A DNA stretch of 7,368 nucleotides from Neptunomonas sp. (GCA_004195305.1 SDWN01000005.1:1-7368), one strand, 5' to 3'; counted from the stretch's first letter, positions 1 through 5,636 are shown. Translations and numbers: made by a program. Notes: a model not told the origin generated them from the letters alone.

Positions 1-974
1 CGAAAAAACGCGCTGGTCTCGTCAAACCCCATCAGCAGCGCGACATCGGTATTGCTCAGCTCCGGACAGTTCAGGTAGTTGGTGGCCGCTTCGCGACGAC
101 ACTCATCTTTAATCTTTTGATAAGAGGTCTGCTCAGCCAGCAACCGCCGGCGCAGCGTAGTCACCGACATATGCAACGACTCGGCGGCCTGCTCAGAGCT
201 GGGCAGGGAACGACTGAAATCCCGGCCGATCAGCGCCCGCACCTGCGCGCGTAAGCTGCTATCACTATCGACCATCACCAACAGCTGATAAGGGGCAGTT
301 TTAAGGAACCCCTGCAGCGTCTGTTCGGTCTGTATTAGTGGCAGATCCATTTGCTCAATGTCGTAGCGCAGCTGATTGCTGGGCTGATTGAATTTTATCG
401 GCGCCTGGAACAGCACCTCATAATCGTTACCATCATCAGGCCGGGGGAAAGCGAAGTGAACCGCTGACAATTTCACCCGCCGACCCACCAACCAGCTCTG
501 AAAATGATGCCATGCCGACAGCGCGGTCCTGATCGACGTGGTGCTGTAACCAGCAAGTATCTGCTCGAACTCCTCATGCGGCACATTCGATAGCGGCGCC
601 AGCGACACCATCGCCTGCTTGCCTCGAAATTCCAGCATGGGCTTAGTTCTTGCCCCTCGACAGAGATCGTAAAACTCACTGCAACGCTGCAGCGCATCGC
701 CGAGTTTGACGCAATGAATACAGCATAGACACATCATCCTGAAGGTGCCGTTGGGGACCTTGCCGCCACTGGGCATGCCGTAGGATTCATCGCGCATCAG
801 CCACATCGCTTTCTGATACAGCTTGCCATACTTAACCGCTGACAGCTCAGGCTGCTGCAACTCCTGCGGACTGATTTCGGCCAACTCCAGCAATTCAGCC
901 AATTCGTTGGGGTTGCTCTCCAACGATTTAAGCAGCGAACTGACGTAGGACGCGGGGACGGTGACTTCGTTCAA
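1..974 (-). CDS. AraC-family transcriptional regulator, C-terminus cut by window edge
   Basis: This is a cytoplasmic DNA-binding activator or repressor. The translation runs without a break for 324 codons to the window edge. Residues about 10-200 resemble the Arabinose_bd effector domain of OruR-type regulators. Residues about 258-300 form the first helix-turn-helix (SSEQAAESLHMSVTTLRRRL), and SNTDVALLMGFDETSAFF (307-324) is the start of the second. The usual ending (FKRW.G..P) lies off the window, so roughly 15-25 residues are missing. The start is TTG at 972-974: the frame is closed by TGA a few codons upstream with no ATG or GTG between, and AGAGGG sits 7 bases before the TTG. A promoter-like pair lies at 1028-1056. 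Six cysteines fall between residues 82 and 105. The effector and targets cannot be told. The LpxR-like gene immediately upstream on the same strand is a possible but unproven target. Family assignment is secure from the motifs; function is inferred. Confidence 0.9.
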   Translation of the reverse strand, partial: MNEVTVPASYVSSLLKSLESNPNELAELLELAEISPQELQQPELSAVKYGKLYQKAMWLMRDESYGMPSGGKVPNGTFRMMCLCCIHCVKLGDALQRCSEFYDLCRGARTKPMLEFRGKQAMVSLAPLSNVPHEEFEQILAGYSTTSIRTALSAWHHFQSWLVGRRVKLSAVHFAFPRPDDGNDYEVLFQAPIKFNQPSNQLRYDIEQMDLPLIQTEQTLQGFLKTAPYQLLVMVDSDSSLRAQVRALIGRDFSRSLPSSEQAAESLHMSVTTLRRRLLAEQTSYQKIKDECRREAATNYLNCPELSNTDVALLMGFDETSAFF

Positions 975-981
975 GGATCGA

Positions 982-986
982 CCCTC
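982..986 (-). promoter_or_regulatory. ribosome binding site that fixes the TTG start of the AraC gene
   Basis: GAGGG on the minus strand lies 7 bases before TTG (972-974). The frame closes at a TGA just upstream with no ATG or GTG in between, so this site decides the unusual start codon. An ATG at 989-991 is in another frame and ends after six codons. Confidence 0.6.
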
Positions 987-1027
987 TTCATAACTTCAAA
1001 CCAACGATTTAACTGACACTTTCGCCC

Positions 1028-1056
1028 ATAACACCCCTAACTCGGTGTCAGGTCAA
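1028..1056 (-). promoter_or_regulatory. sigma70-like promoter of the AraC-family gene
   Basis: Read on the minus strand, TTGACC (1051-1056, 5 of 6 to the -35 consensus) is followed after exactly 17 bases by TGTTAT (1028-1033, 4 of 6 to the -10). Transcription would start near 1021, giving a leader of about 45 bases before the TTG start. This suggests the regulator is transcribed independently of the LpxR-like gene. It is a consensus match by eye only. Confidence 0.5.
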
Positions 1057-1206
1057 GCCTTTAGTGAATTTCATGACAACGAAATAACTAACAATTGGAA
1101 CGGCCGCTGGCAGCTTCATACACCCTTTCGCCCCCTCAACGCGCCCTCAGCCAGAGGAACCTCCATTGACCCGCTCACCGAGGCAGTTTAATCACTGATT
1201 CAAGTA

Positions 1207-2226
1207 CTAATAGCCATGGGAAAAACTAACGGCACCAAACGTATCTCGTTTATCGGTGAATTCAGTACTGGAACTGGTAGAGGATAGTTGGAACACGAAA
1301 GAGTTCTTTCCGATATTCCACGCGGCTCCCGTGGAAAGTTGGTTCTGAAAGTGCTCGAGGGGGGCCGAGTGGCTATCTTTAAAGGTATTACCTTCGATCA
1401 ATATACTGTTAAACACCAGACCGACTTTCCCGCCAAAAAACAGATAAAAATCATTTCCAGACGAGAAAGATAATGAATTGGCTCGCCGGTCAGCATCCAA
1501 TGAAAATGTTGAGAAACTATGCTGTAGATTTGTGCCCCACCTTATGGCGAAACCCGCTTTAGTTACGGATTGAAGATTTCCTATACCGGCCCCATAAAGC
1601 CCAATAATATCGATCTGATTATTTTCATCATTAGAACGATAGAGTTTCCATATCCGCTGAGCCTCAACCTTAAAGACAAACTCATTTCCGATTTGATGAT
1701 CCCACCCTTTAGGCTCTTCAGAACTCAACAGTCTGTGGATAAACGTCTGAGACTTCTCTGCGTAAGCGATAGGACCCACCACGCCCAGATACAGAGAAAA
1801 TTGATCGGCAACTTGCGCGTCCCAGGCATACAAGGTGCCTTGCCATGCCAGCAAACCCGCATAAGGAACATCGTCGACAAGTAATTCTTGGGTACTAATA
1901 TCTTCGGGAGTTTGCATGCGGTGGAAAAACATATGCGCAATGCCCCTGCGCTTATTATTCATGGTACTAATATACGTATCTTTGGTTAACCAATAGATCC
2001 AACGGGGTAAATTATCAGCATTAAAATCGTTGAAAACCCCCTGACCAAAGGTAATACCCATGCCGTTAGTGTAACCCGCATCATCTCCAACAAAGAAGTC
2101 ATTCTCAAATGTAAACGCAAATAAGTTCTGTGTTTTTGGTTCTGCCCTAGCACCTGCTGAACACAACATTATCAATCCAAAAATAACAAATTTATGCTTA
2201 AATCCAGAAAAACAGACTTTACACAT
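1207..2226 (-). CDS. LpxR/DUF2219-family outer-membrane protein (putative lipid A 3'-O-deacylase)
   Basis: This is a predicted outer-membrane beta-barrel of 339 residues. LpxR, the characterised family member, removes the 3'-acyloxyacyl chain of lipid A; many relatives are untested. I choose ATG at 2226, not the in-frame ATG at 2322. The 2226 start has GAGGG 4 bases upstream and gives a clean signal peptide (basic start, FVIFGLIML core, cleavage after ARA at residue 28), whereas the upstream start has no ribosome binding site. Family motifs in order are ENDFF (41-45), with the N-D pair that matches LpxR catalytic residues as I recall them; YTNGM (52-56); TPED (106-109); DDVPYAG (118-124), where relatives usually have DDRPYAG; and GWDHQIGNE (174-182), with the candidate catalytic His177. 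It ends in an aromatic residue (Tyr), as barrels do. The gene is markedly AT-richer than its neighbours, suggesting transfer. Catalytic activity is inferred. Confidence 0.85.
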   Translation of the reverse strand: MCKVCFSGFKHKFVIFGLIMLCSAGARAEPKTQNLFAFTFENDFFVGDDAGYTNGMGITFGQGVFNDFNADNLPRWIYWLTKDTYISTMNNKRRGIAHMFFHRMQTPEDISTQELLVDDVPYAGLLAWQGTLYAWDAQVADQFSLYLGVVGPIAYAEKSQTFIHRLLSSEEPKGWDHQIGNEFVFKVEAQRIWKLYRSNDENNQIDIIGLYGAGIGNLQSVTKAGFAIRWGTNLQHSFSTFSLDADRRANSLSFSSGNDFYLFFGGKVGLVFNSILIEGNTFKDSHSAPLEHFQNQLSTGAAWNIGKNSFVFQLSSTSSSTEFTDKRDTFGAVSFSHGY

Positions 2227-2470
2227 ACAGCCCTCTATGACTAAGAATAATGCACAACATAAATCTAACCGCCGCTTAAAACAACCTTGATATATAGTGC
2301 AACAAACACCAAAACTAAGCATAAAAATATAGCCATGTTAAAACAGACCGCTCTGAGCCGCCTCCTGCAGCTGACGGAATACCGAACATAGCGCCCACCA
2401 CTGCTAACCAATCAAACCCACCGGGATGGCCCGACATAGGCAAGACAGGAGCTGATGCGCCAAGCGCCCC

Positions 2471-3088
2471 CTAAGCCATCTTGCGACAGCTGCAGTAAAC
2501 AAACTTTTGCTCATTGCCACCTGGAGTGTAATGCGATTCAACCTCATGCCCAAGAAGCAGGAAGGGCTCTCCAAACTCGGCATGCAGTTCATCTCCGCTG
2601 TAGCGCTGAACCGGTAGCCCACTGCAACGGGCAGGGCCGTCCTCTGCAAAAGTTGCCACAATAACAATGCCGCCGGGCTTAACCGCGCGCAGCACCGCCT
2701 GCACATATGCCTGCCGCTCTTCCGGGGTATTAAGAAAATGAAACACCGCCCGATCGTGCCAGACATCGTAGCGGTGCATGGGAAACCCGGCCTCAATAAC
2801 ATTAGCCTCGAGCCAATTCACACTAGCGCCCCGCTCACCAAGCCTGGCTTTGGCCTTGGCAAGGGCAGCCCCAGAAAGGTCAAGTACGGTTAGACTTCGA
2901 TAGCCATTTGCACAGAGGCCGTCTACCAGCGTTGAAGCTCCGCCACCAACATCGATGATCGAGGCTGACGGCTGCACACCAGAGCCCTGAATCAACTTCA
3001 GCGAGAGTTCCGCATGCTCCTGGAACCAACTGACCTCATCTTCAGCCTTAGTTGAATACACCTTTTCCCAATGATCCTTCGATTGCAT
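2471..3088 (-). CDS. class I SAM-dependent methyltransferase, substrate unknown
   Basis: This is a cytoplasmic 205-residue Rossmann-fold methyltransferase. Motif I is IIDVGGGAST (44-53), which binds S-adenosylmethionine. The acidic residue after strand 2 is Asp70 in LDLS. WHDRAVFHFL (110-119) occupies the motif IV region, and LRAVKPGGIVIVATF (133-147) is the typical post-motif strand. The N-terminus HWEKVYSTK...VSWFQEHAELSL is common to a widespread group of small bacterial methyltransferases with unassigned substrates. I choose ATG at 3088 because GGAG lies 5 bases upstream and the family usually begins near this HWE segment. An in-frame ATG at 3124 would add 12 residues, but its GGAG abuts the codon with no spacing. 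Two inverted repeats lie upstream (3131-3147 and 3166-3195). The gene is separated by about 225 bases from the M48 gene and 244 from the LpxR-like gene, so operon membership is uncertain. Confidence 0.88.
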   Translation of the reverse strand: MQSKDHWEKVYSTKAEDEVSWFQEHAELSLKLIQGSGVQPSASIIDVGGGASTLVDGLCANGYRSLTVLDLSGAALAKAKARLGERGASVNWLEANVIEAGFPMHRYDVWHDRAVFHFLNTPEERQAYVQAVLRAVKPGGIVIVATFAEDGPARCSGLPVQRYSGDELHAEFGEPFLLLGHEVESHYTPGGNEQKFVYCSCRKMA

Positions 3089-3130
3089 ACTAACTCCACT
3101 ATTAATCTTGACGCATCCTTGCATCTCCTA

Positions 3131-3147
3131 TTAACCCGCCGGGTCAA
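3131..3147. repeat. 17-base near-perfect palindrome upstream of the methyltransferase
   Basis: TTAACCCGCCGGGTCAA has 8-base arms around one central base, with a single mismatch (TTAACCCG against CGGGTCAA). It sits 43-59 bases before the methyltransferase ATG at 3088, where an operator would be expected. It is GC-rich at the core and has no following T-run on either strand, so a regulator site is more likely than a terminator. Confidence 0.4.
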
Positions 3148-3165
3148 TAACGCCTGAGGCCGCAG

Positions 3166-3195
3166 GTCTTGCGCTTGGCTAAGCAAAAACAAGAC
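3166..3195. repeat. compound inverted repeat between the M48 and methyltransferase genes
   Basis: The outer arms GTCTTG (3166-3171) and CAAGAC (3190-3195) enclose inner arms GCTT (3173-3176) and AAGC (3181-3184) with a 4-base loop. The internal loop is one base on one side and AAAAA on the other. RNA from either strand could fold. It lies downstream of the M48 gene and upstream of the methyltransferase on the minus strand, so it could mark the end of one transcript. There is no clean T-run after the stem. Confidence 0.35.
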
Positions 3196-3313
3196 TCCAT
3201 TGATATGCTGAATCAAGCAGCCAAGGATGGGCCTCCCTCGGCTTTGCCAGCGATTCTCTATTGATGGCGCATGCTCACAAGAGCAGGAGACGCTGGCCAG
3301 CCACGTGTTCTGA

Positions 3314-4066
3314 TCAACGCAGGCGGCTGATCGCGTCTTCTATCCGGGCGATGCGGTCATCATTGGAGGGGTGCGAGCTTAAAAACCCGCCGCCCCTGCC
3401 ATGCTTTTTCATCAGCGTTTCGACGGAACGCTTCATCGCGTAGGGGTCTTTGCCCTGGCGTTGCAGCAGCTGGACCGCAAATTCGTCCGCTTCCAACTCA
3501 TCCGCCTGGGAGAAATGCGCGTTCACCGCACTGTGCGCTAAGGTGCCCAGCTGCGATGAGGTCAGACTACCGATTGTGCCCCCGACCCCTACCGCGCCCT
3601 GAAACAGCGCATTGGTCAGCAGGACCTGTTTCATCTGATGGTAGCTGTGCTTGAGCTTCACATGACCAATCTCATGACCGATAACCGCCAGAACCTGGTC
3701 GTCTGGCATCGCATCCAGCAGTGCCGAGTGCACCCGTACCGTACCGTCTGCCATGGCAAACGCATTAATATCCGCCGACAGATAAACTTTGTAGTTAAGA
3801 CTCAGTCCGTCTAGCGGCGCCAACCCCTGGATAATACGCTGTAGCTGCTGGCCGTAAGCACTCGTCTGCGCCGCTACCTGGCTCTGACTATCCAGCTCCT
3901 GCGCCGAGAGCGCCGCAGTTTCACGCACGCTTCTGGCATCCAGGGTCGTCGCCTGGAGCACAGAAGCCCCCACGATCAGGGCCGAACTGGTATCAAAGCT
4001 GCCATCGCTGGCACAGCCCCCCAACAACGCAATCAGGGTCAACGGCAGTACACGGCTCTTCAGCAT
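3314..4066 (-). CDS. M48-family zinc metalloprotease, outer-membrane lipoprotein (LoiP/YggG-like)
   Basis: This is a predicted periplasm-facing lipoprotein protease. E. coli LoiP (252 residues) is a near-length relative, against 250 here, and works in envelope protein quality control. ATG at 4066 is chosen because AGGA lies 8 bases upstream and the protein then opens with a standard lipoprotein signal peptide ending in lipobox LGGC, lipidated Cys18. Ala at position 19 predicts sorting to the outer membrane. An in-frame ATG at 4105 has no ribosome binding site. The zinc motif is HEIGH (131-135: ligands His131 and His135, catalytic Glu132). The third ligand is probably Glu190 in ADELEADEFA, with the usual Asp four residues later. 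The conserved C-terminal SSHPSNDDRI (230-239) is present. All catalytic residues are intact. YcaL-type M48 lipoproteins are an alternative assignment, so I give no symbol. Confidence 0.9.
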   Translation of the reverse strand: MLKSRVLPLTLIALLGGCASDGSFDTSSALIVGASVLQATTLDARSVRETAALSAQELDSQSQVAAQTSAYGQQLQRIIQGLAPLDGLSLNYKVYLSADINAFAMADGTVRVHSALLDAMPDDQVLAVIGHEIGHVKLKHSYHQMKQVLLTNALFQGAVGVGGTIGSLTSSQLGTLAHSAVNAHFSQADELEADEFAVQLLQRQGKDPYAMKRSVETLMKKHGRGGGFLSSHPSNDDRIARIEDAISRLR

Positions 4067-4132
4067 CTGGGCATTCCTATCTCTTCTACAGTGAATTAGG
4101 GACATCTAAACATAAACATCCAGGCTAGAGAA

Positions 4133-4160
4133 TTGACCTGAGCCGTCGCGAACGTAAATT
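4133..4160 (+). promoter_or_regulatory. sigma70-like promoter, possibly driving a small RNA or leader
   Basis: TTGACC (4133-4138, 5 of 6 to the -35) is followed by a 16-base spacer and TAAATT (4155-4160, 4 of 6 to the -10). The predicted start, near 4167, falls at the base of the hairpin at 4168-4192. It points away from the M48 gene, and no coding frame begins until 4429. Confidence 0.4.
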
Positions 4161-4166
4161 AGAGAG

Positions 4167-4281
4167 GCTGGTAACGCGTTTAGCGTAACCGGAGTACCTT
4201 GATCTGTATGTTCAATACCGCTCACCGGCCCTTATAGAACATGACGATCATCGGTATTTTGGAGTGGTTTCCGCTCTTTTT
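4167..4281 (+). ncRNA. candidate structured small RNA or attenuator leader
   Basis: This is a prediction from layout, not from any family match. About 115 bases lie between a promoter-like pair and a terminator-like hairpin. The 5' hairpin pairs 4168-4177 with 4183-4192: nine pairs (one U-G) and one A-A mismatch, around a five-base loop GUUUA. ATGTTC (4208-4213) can pair with GAACAT (4237-4242). The directly adjacent AATACCG (4214-4220) can pair with CGGTATT (4252-4258), and this crossing order would make an H-type pseudoknot. The 3' end is the hairpin at 4262-4276 with five U. It could be a free small RNA, or a leader of the small gene at 4429 with conditional termination. I do not recognise it as any known riboswitch. 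Confidence 0.3.
4262..4281 (+). terminator. Rho-independent terminator-like hairpin, + strand
   Basis: GAGTGG (4262-4267) pairs with CCGCTC (4271-4276): six pairs, one of them a U-G wobble, around loop TTT. Five T follow (4277-4281). On the minus strand no T-run follows, so the orientation is plus. The stem is short, so strength is moderate at best. No gene on the + strand ends before it, so it must end an unannotated transcript or act inside the leader of the gene at 4429. Confidence 0.4.
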
Positions 4282-4332
4282 GGGTAGTGATCCGCAGAAA
4301 CCATGCCGCAACCCAACTTGATTTCATGATTC

Positions 4333-4362
4333 TTGAGCGCTGAATAGTAAGCTTCGTATTCT
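4333..4362 (+). promoter_or_regulatory. weak candidate promoter of the 70-residue protein gene
   Basis: TTGAGC (4333-4338) and TATTCT (4357-4362) are separated by 18 bases, each 4 of 6 to consensus. A start near 4369 would place the CCTAGGG arm (4370-4376) at the very 5' end of a leader of about 60 bases. Several other AT-rich hexamers nearby could serve as the -10. Confidence 0.25.
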
Positions 4363-4414
4363 GGCTATGCCTAGGGCAGGGGGCTATTCTTTATGTGAAC
4401 TCTGATAAAACCCT

Positions 4415-4420
4415 AGGAGG
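4415..4420 (+). promoter_or_regulatory. consensus Shine-Dalgarno of the small gene
   Basis: A full AGGAGG lies 8 bases before the ATG at 4429, the strongest ribosome binding site in the window and the main support for the small gene being real. Its first two bases lie in CCCTAGG (4411-4417), which can pair with CCTAGGG (4370-4376), so partial masking of the site is possible. Confidence 0.65.
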
Positions 4421-4428
4421 CCATTATC

Positions 4429-4641
4429 ATGACTATGACCGTTACCGGAACGTACGAATCCTCTGCACAAATGAAGAATACGCGGGAAGATCTGGTTGCG
4501 ACCGGAATTCCGCAGGAACAGATCTTTGTTGATGAGGAAAACCATCATATTAAAGTGATGATCGCGGATGTCACTGAGCCTGAGATCGAGGAGATTCTCA
4601 CGCGTCACAATGTTCATTCGATGACAACGAGTACCCATTAA
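4429..4641 (+). CDS. small protein of unknown function, 70 residues
   Basis: I do not recognise a named family. The protein is acidic in the middle and looks like one compact alpha/beta fold: strand TVTGTYES (4-11), helix QMKNTREDLVATG (14-26), the turn IPQEQ, strand IFVDEENHHIKVMIADV (32-48), helix EPEIEEILTRHN (50-61) and a short polar tail. The pattern 'strand, helix ending in L..(A/S)GIP...I.VD' resembles the start of YflT-type bacterial stress proteins and ACT/ferredoxin-like small domains; this is a fold-level guess only. There is no signal peptide or membrane segment, so it is cytoplasmic. The gene has a consensus AGGAGG 8 bases before ATG and stands alone. A perfect 6-base inverted repeat (CCATTA 4635-4640, TAATGG 4648-4653) straddles its stop codon, with no good T-run after it. 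Coding status is well supported; function is not. Confidence 0.75.
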   Translation: MTMTVTGTYESSAQMKNTREDLVATGIPQEQIFVDEENHHIKVMIADVTEPEIEEILTRHNVHSMTTSTH

Positions 4642-4704
4642 CGCCCGTAATGGCCCAATTATTCTGGTCTGCGGATTAAGCGACTAAATCAGGGGGCGGG
4701 GCAG

Positions 4705-4719
4705 CATTTAGATTAAATG
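4705..4719. repeat. 15-base palindrome between the small gene and ubiX
   Basis: CATTTA and TAAATG form perfect 6-base arms around GAT. No T-run follows on either strand. Both flanking genes end into this gap (4642-4810), so it is not placed like an operator; otherwise the gap shows only a G-rich stretch at 4691-4701. Chance is a real possibility. Confidence 0.2.
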
Positions 4720-4810
4720 ATTCCGTCCTCAGAGGCAGTATCGTCGAGCATCTACGTCGAATCGCCCTGCTCCCTGCTGCGACGGATCGTAATAGTCAGC
4801 TGAGATGAGG

Positions 4811-5398
4811 CTAGGCGCTGCCAGGGCTCGCACCACTGCCCTGCCAGCGTTTGATCTTATCTGTTTCGATATCAAACAGATCCAACACCCGGGCAACGCT
4901 GTGGGTGACTAACTCATCGATCGATTGCGGCTTAGTATAGAACGCAGGCATCGGGGGTGCGATCACCGCACCCAGCTGCGATGCCTCGTACAACAGCTTG
5001 CAGTGCCCCTGATGCAGCGGTGTCTCGCGCGGCATCAATACCAGGGGGCGGCGCTCTTTTAAGACCACATCGGCAGCCCGTACCAGCAGACTATCCGCGT
5101 ACGAATGGACGATGGCGGAGAGGGTTTTCATCGAGCAGGGGGTGATGATCATCCCAGCTGTCTTGAACGATCCGCTGGCAATACTCGCGGCTTGATTCCG
5201 ATAGTTATGCACTTCGTCGGCCAGCCCCTCGACATATTTAGCGCTCAGCTCGGTTTCGATCTCAATGTTCTTGCGCGCATAGCTACTCATGATCAAATGG
5301 GTTTCTATGCCTGGAATATCGCGTAGTAGCTGCAACAGACGGATGCCGTAAATCACACCGCTGGCACCGCTCATACCTACAATCAGTCGTTTGGTCAT
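4811..5398 (-). CDS. ubiX: UbiX flavin prenyltransferase
   Basis: The enzyme transfers a dimethylallyl group from dimethylallyl phosphate to reduced FMN, making prenyl-FMN, the cofactor of UbiD-type decarboxylases; in ubiquinone synthesis UbiD decarboxylates the polyprenyl hydroxybenzoate. It is a soluble flavoprotein. Of 195 residues, the diagnostic segments are RLIVGMSGASGVIYG (4-18, flavin phosphate-binding GASG), TPCSMKTLSAI (86-96), LVRAADVVLKERRPLVLMPRETPL (105-128) and PPMPAFY (148-154). Lys114, Arg124, Glu125, Tyr154 and Arg170 line up at a constant offset of 15 with the active-site residues K129, R139, E140, Y169 and R185 that I recall for Pseudomonas UbiX. ATG at 5398 is preferred because family members begin K-R-L-I-V-G right after Met. 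An in-frame ATG at 5428 would add ten atypical residues, and neither start has a strong ribosome binding site. No ubiD is in the window. It is divergent from ppx. Confidence 0.95.
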   Translation of the reverse strand: MTKRLIVGMSGASGVIYGIRLLQLLRDIPGIETHLIMSSYARKNIEIETELSAKYVEGLADEVHNYRNQAASIASGSFKTAGMIITPCSMKTLSAIVHSYADSLLVRAADVVLKERRPLVLMPRETPLHQGHCKLLYEASQLGAVIAPPMPAFYTKPQSIDELVTHSVARVLDLFDIETDKIKRWQGSGASPGSA

Positions 5399-5455
5399 AA
5401 AGCCTGTAGTCCGTAAAAGTACTCGCATCAGCCGTCTTGACCGGGTTGTGACAAA

Positions 5456-5470
5456 CTTTACCCAGTAAAG
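5456..5470. repeat. 15-base palindrome upstream of ubiX
   Basis: CTTTAC and GTAAAG form perfect 6-base arms around CCA, 58-72 bases before the ubiX ATG. The position suits an operator. Arms of this length are expected about twice per window by chance for any one spacing, so the position is the main argument. Confidence 0.25.
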
Positions 5471-5626
5471 ACACCCTGAATCGGTGACTTTAGCAGATCA
5501 ACATCGTCAGATCTGTTAAATCCCGCGTCGCTGTTTAAAAAGGCGATGGCGGAGTTAACGGTTGTTGCAGAGCAGAGACTCTGGGTTAGCCGCCGGACCA
5601 GCGCGCTATTAAGATCCGCAACCCGA

Positions 5627-5636
5627 GCATGCATGC
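5627..5636. repeat. palindrome GCATGCATGC in the ubiX-ppx divergent gap
   Basis: With flanking A (5626) and T (5637) it is a 12-base perfect palindrome with no spacer, 50 bases before the ppx ATG. It could bind a dimeric regulator of the divergent pair. The gap (5399-5686) otherwise shows no promoter that I would call. Confidence 0.2.

Larger units (their letters stand above)
4067..4428. other. 362-base intergenic region with structured elements
   Basis: The region separates the minus-strand M48 gene from the plus-strand small gene; both are transcribed away from it. I see no convincing coding frame. On the + strand it holds a promoter-like pair (4133-4160), a 10-pair hairpin (4168-4192), possible pseudoknot arms (4208-4258), a terminator-like hairpin (4262-4281), a second weaker promoter-like pair (4333-4362) and an inverted CCTAGGG/CCCTAGG pair ending in the Shine-Dalgarno of the small gene. 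I could not find a convincing promoter for the M48 gene on the minus strand. Confidence 0.6.

Noticed and set aside
473..697. 74-codon minus-strand frame within the AraC gene
   Set aside because: It is an out-of-frame shadow of the AraC-family gene, whose own frame runs through it with clear domain motifs.
1570..1884. 104-codon plus-strand frame
   Set aside because: It is the antisense shadow of the LpxR-like gene, with no ribosome binding site and no family pattern.
2340..2355. Possible minus-strand terminator after the methyltransferase
   Set aside because: CAGA/TCTG is only a 4-base stem with four T after it, too weak to call.
2404..2802. 132-codon minus-strand frame
   Set aside because: It is an alternative frame of the methyltransferase region; the methyltransferase frame carries all the motifs.
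2998..3216. 72-codon minus-strand frame over the start of the methyltransferase
   Set aside because: It overlaps the methyltransferase start in another frame, has no recognisable family pattern, and covers the inverted repeats.
4384..4638. 84-codon minus-strand frame opposite the small gene
   Set aside because: The + strand frame has a consensus ribosome binding site and a plausible fold; this one is its antisense shadow.
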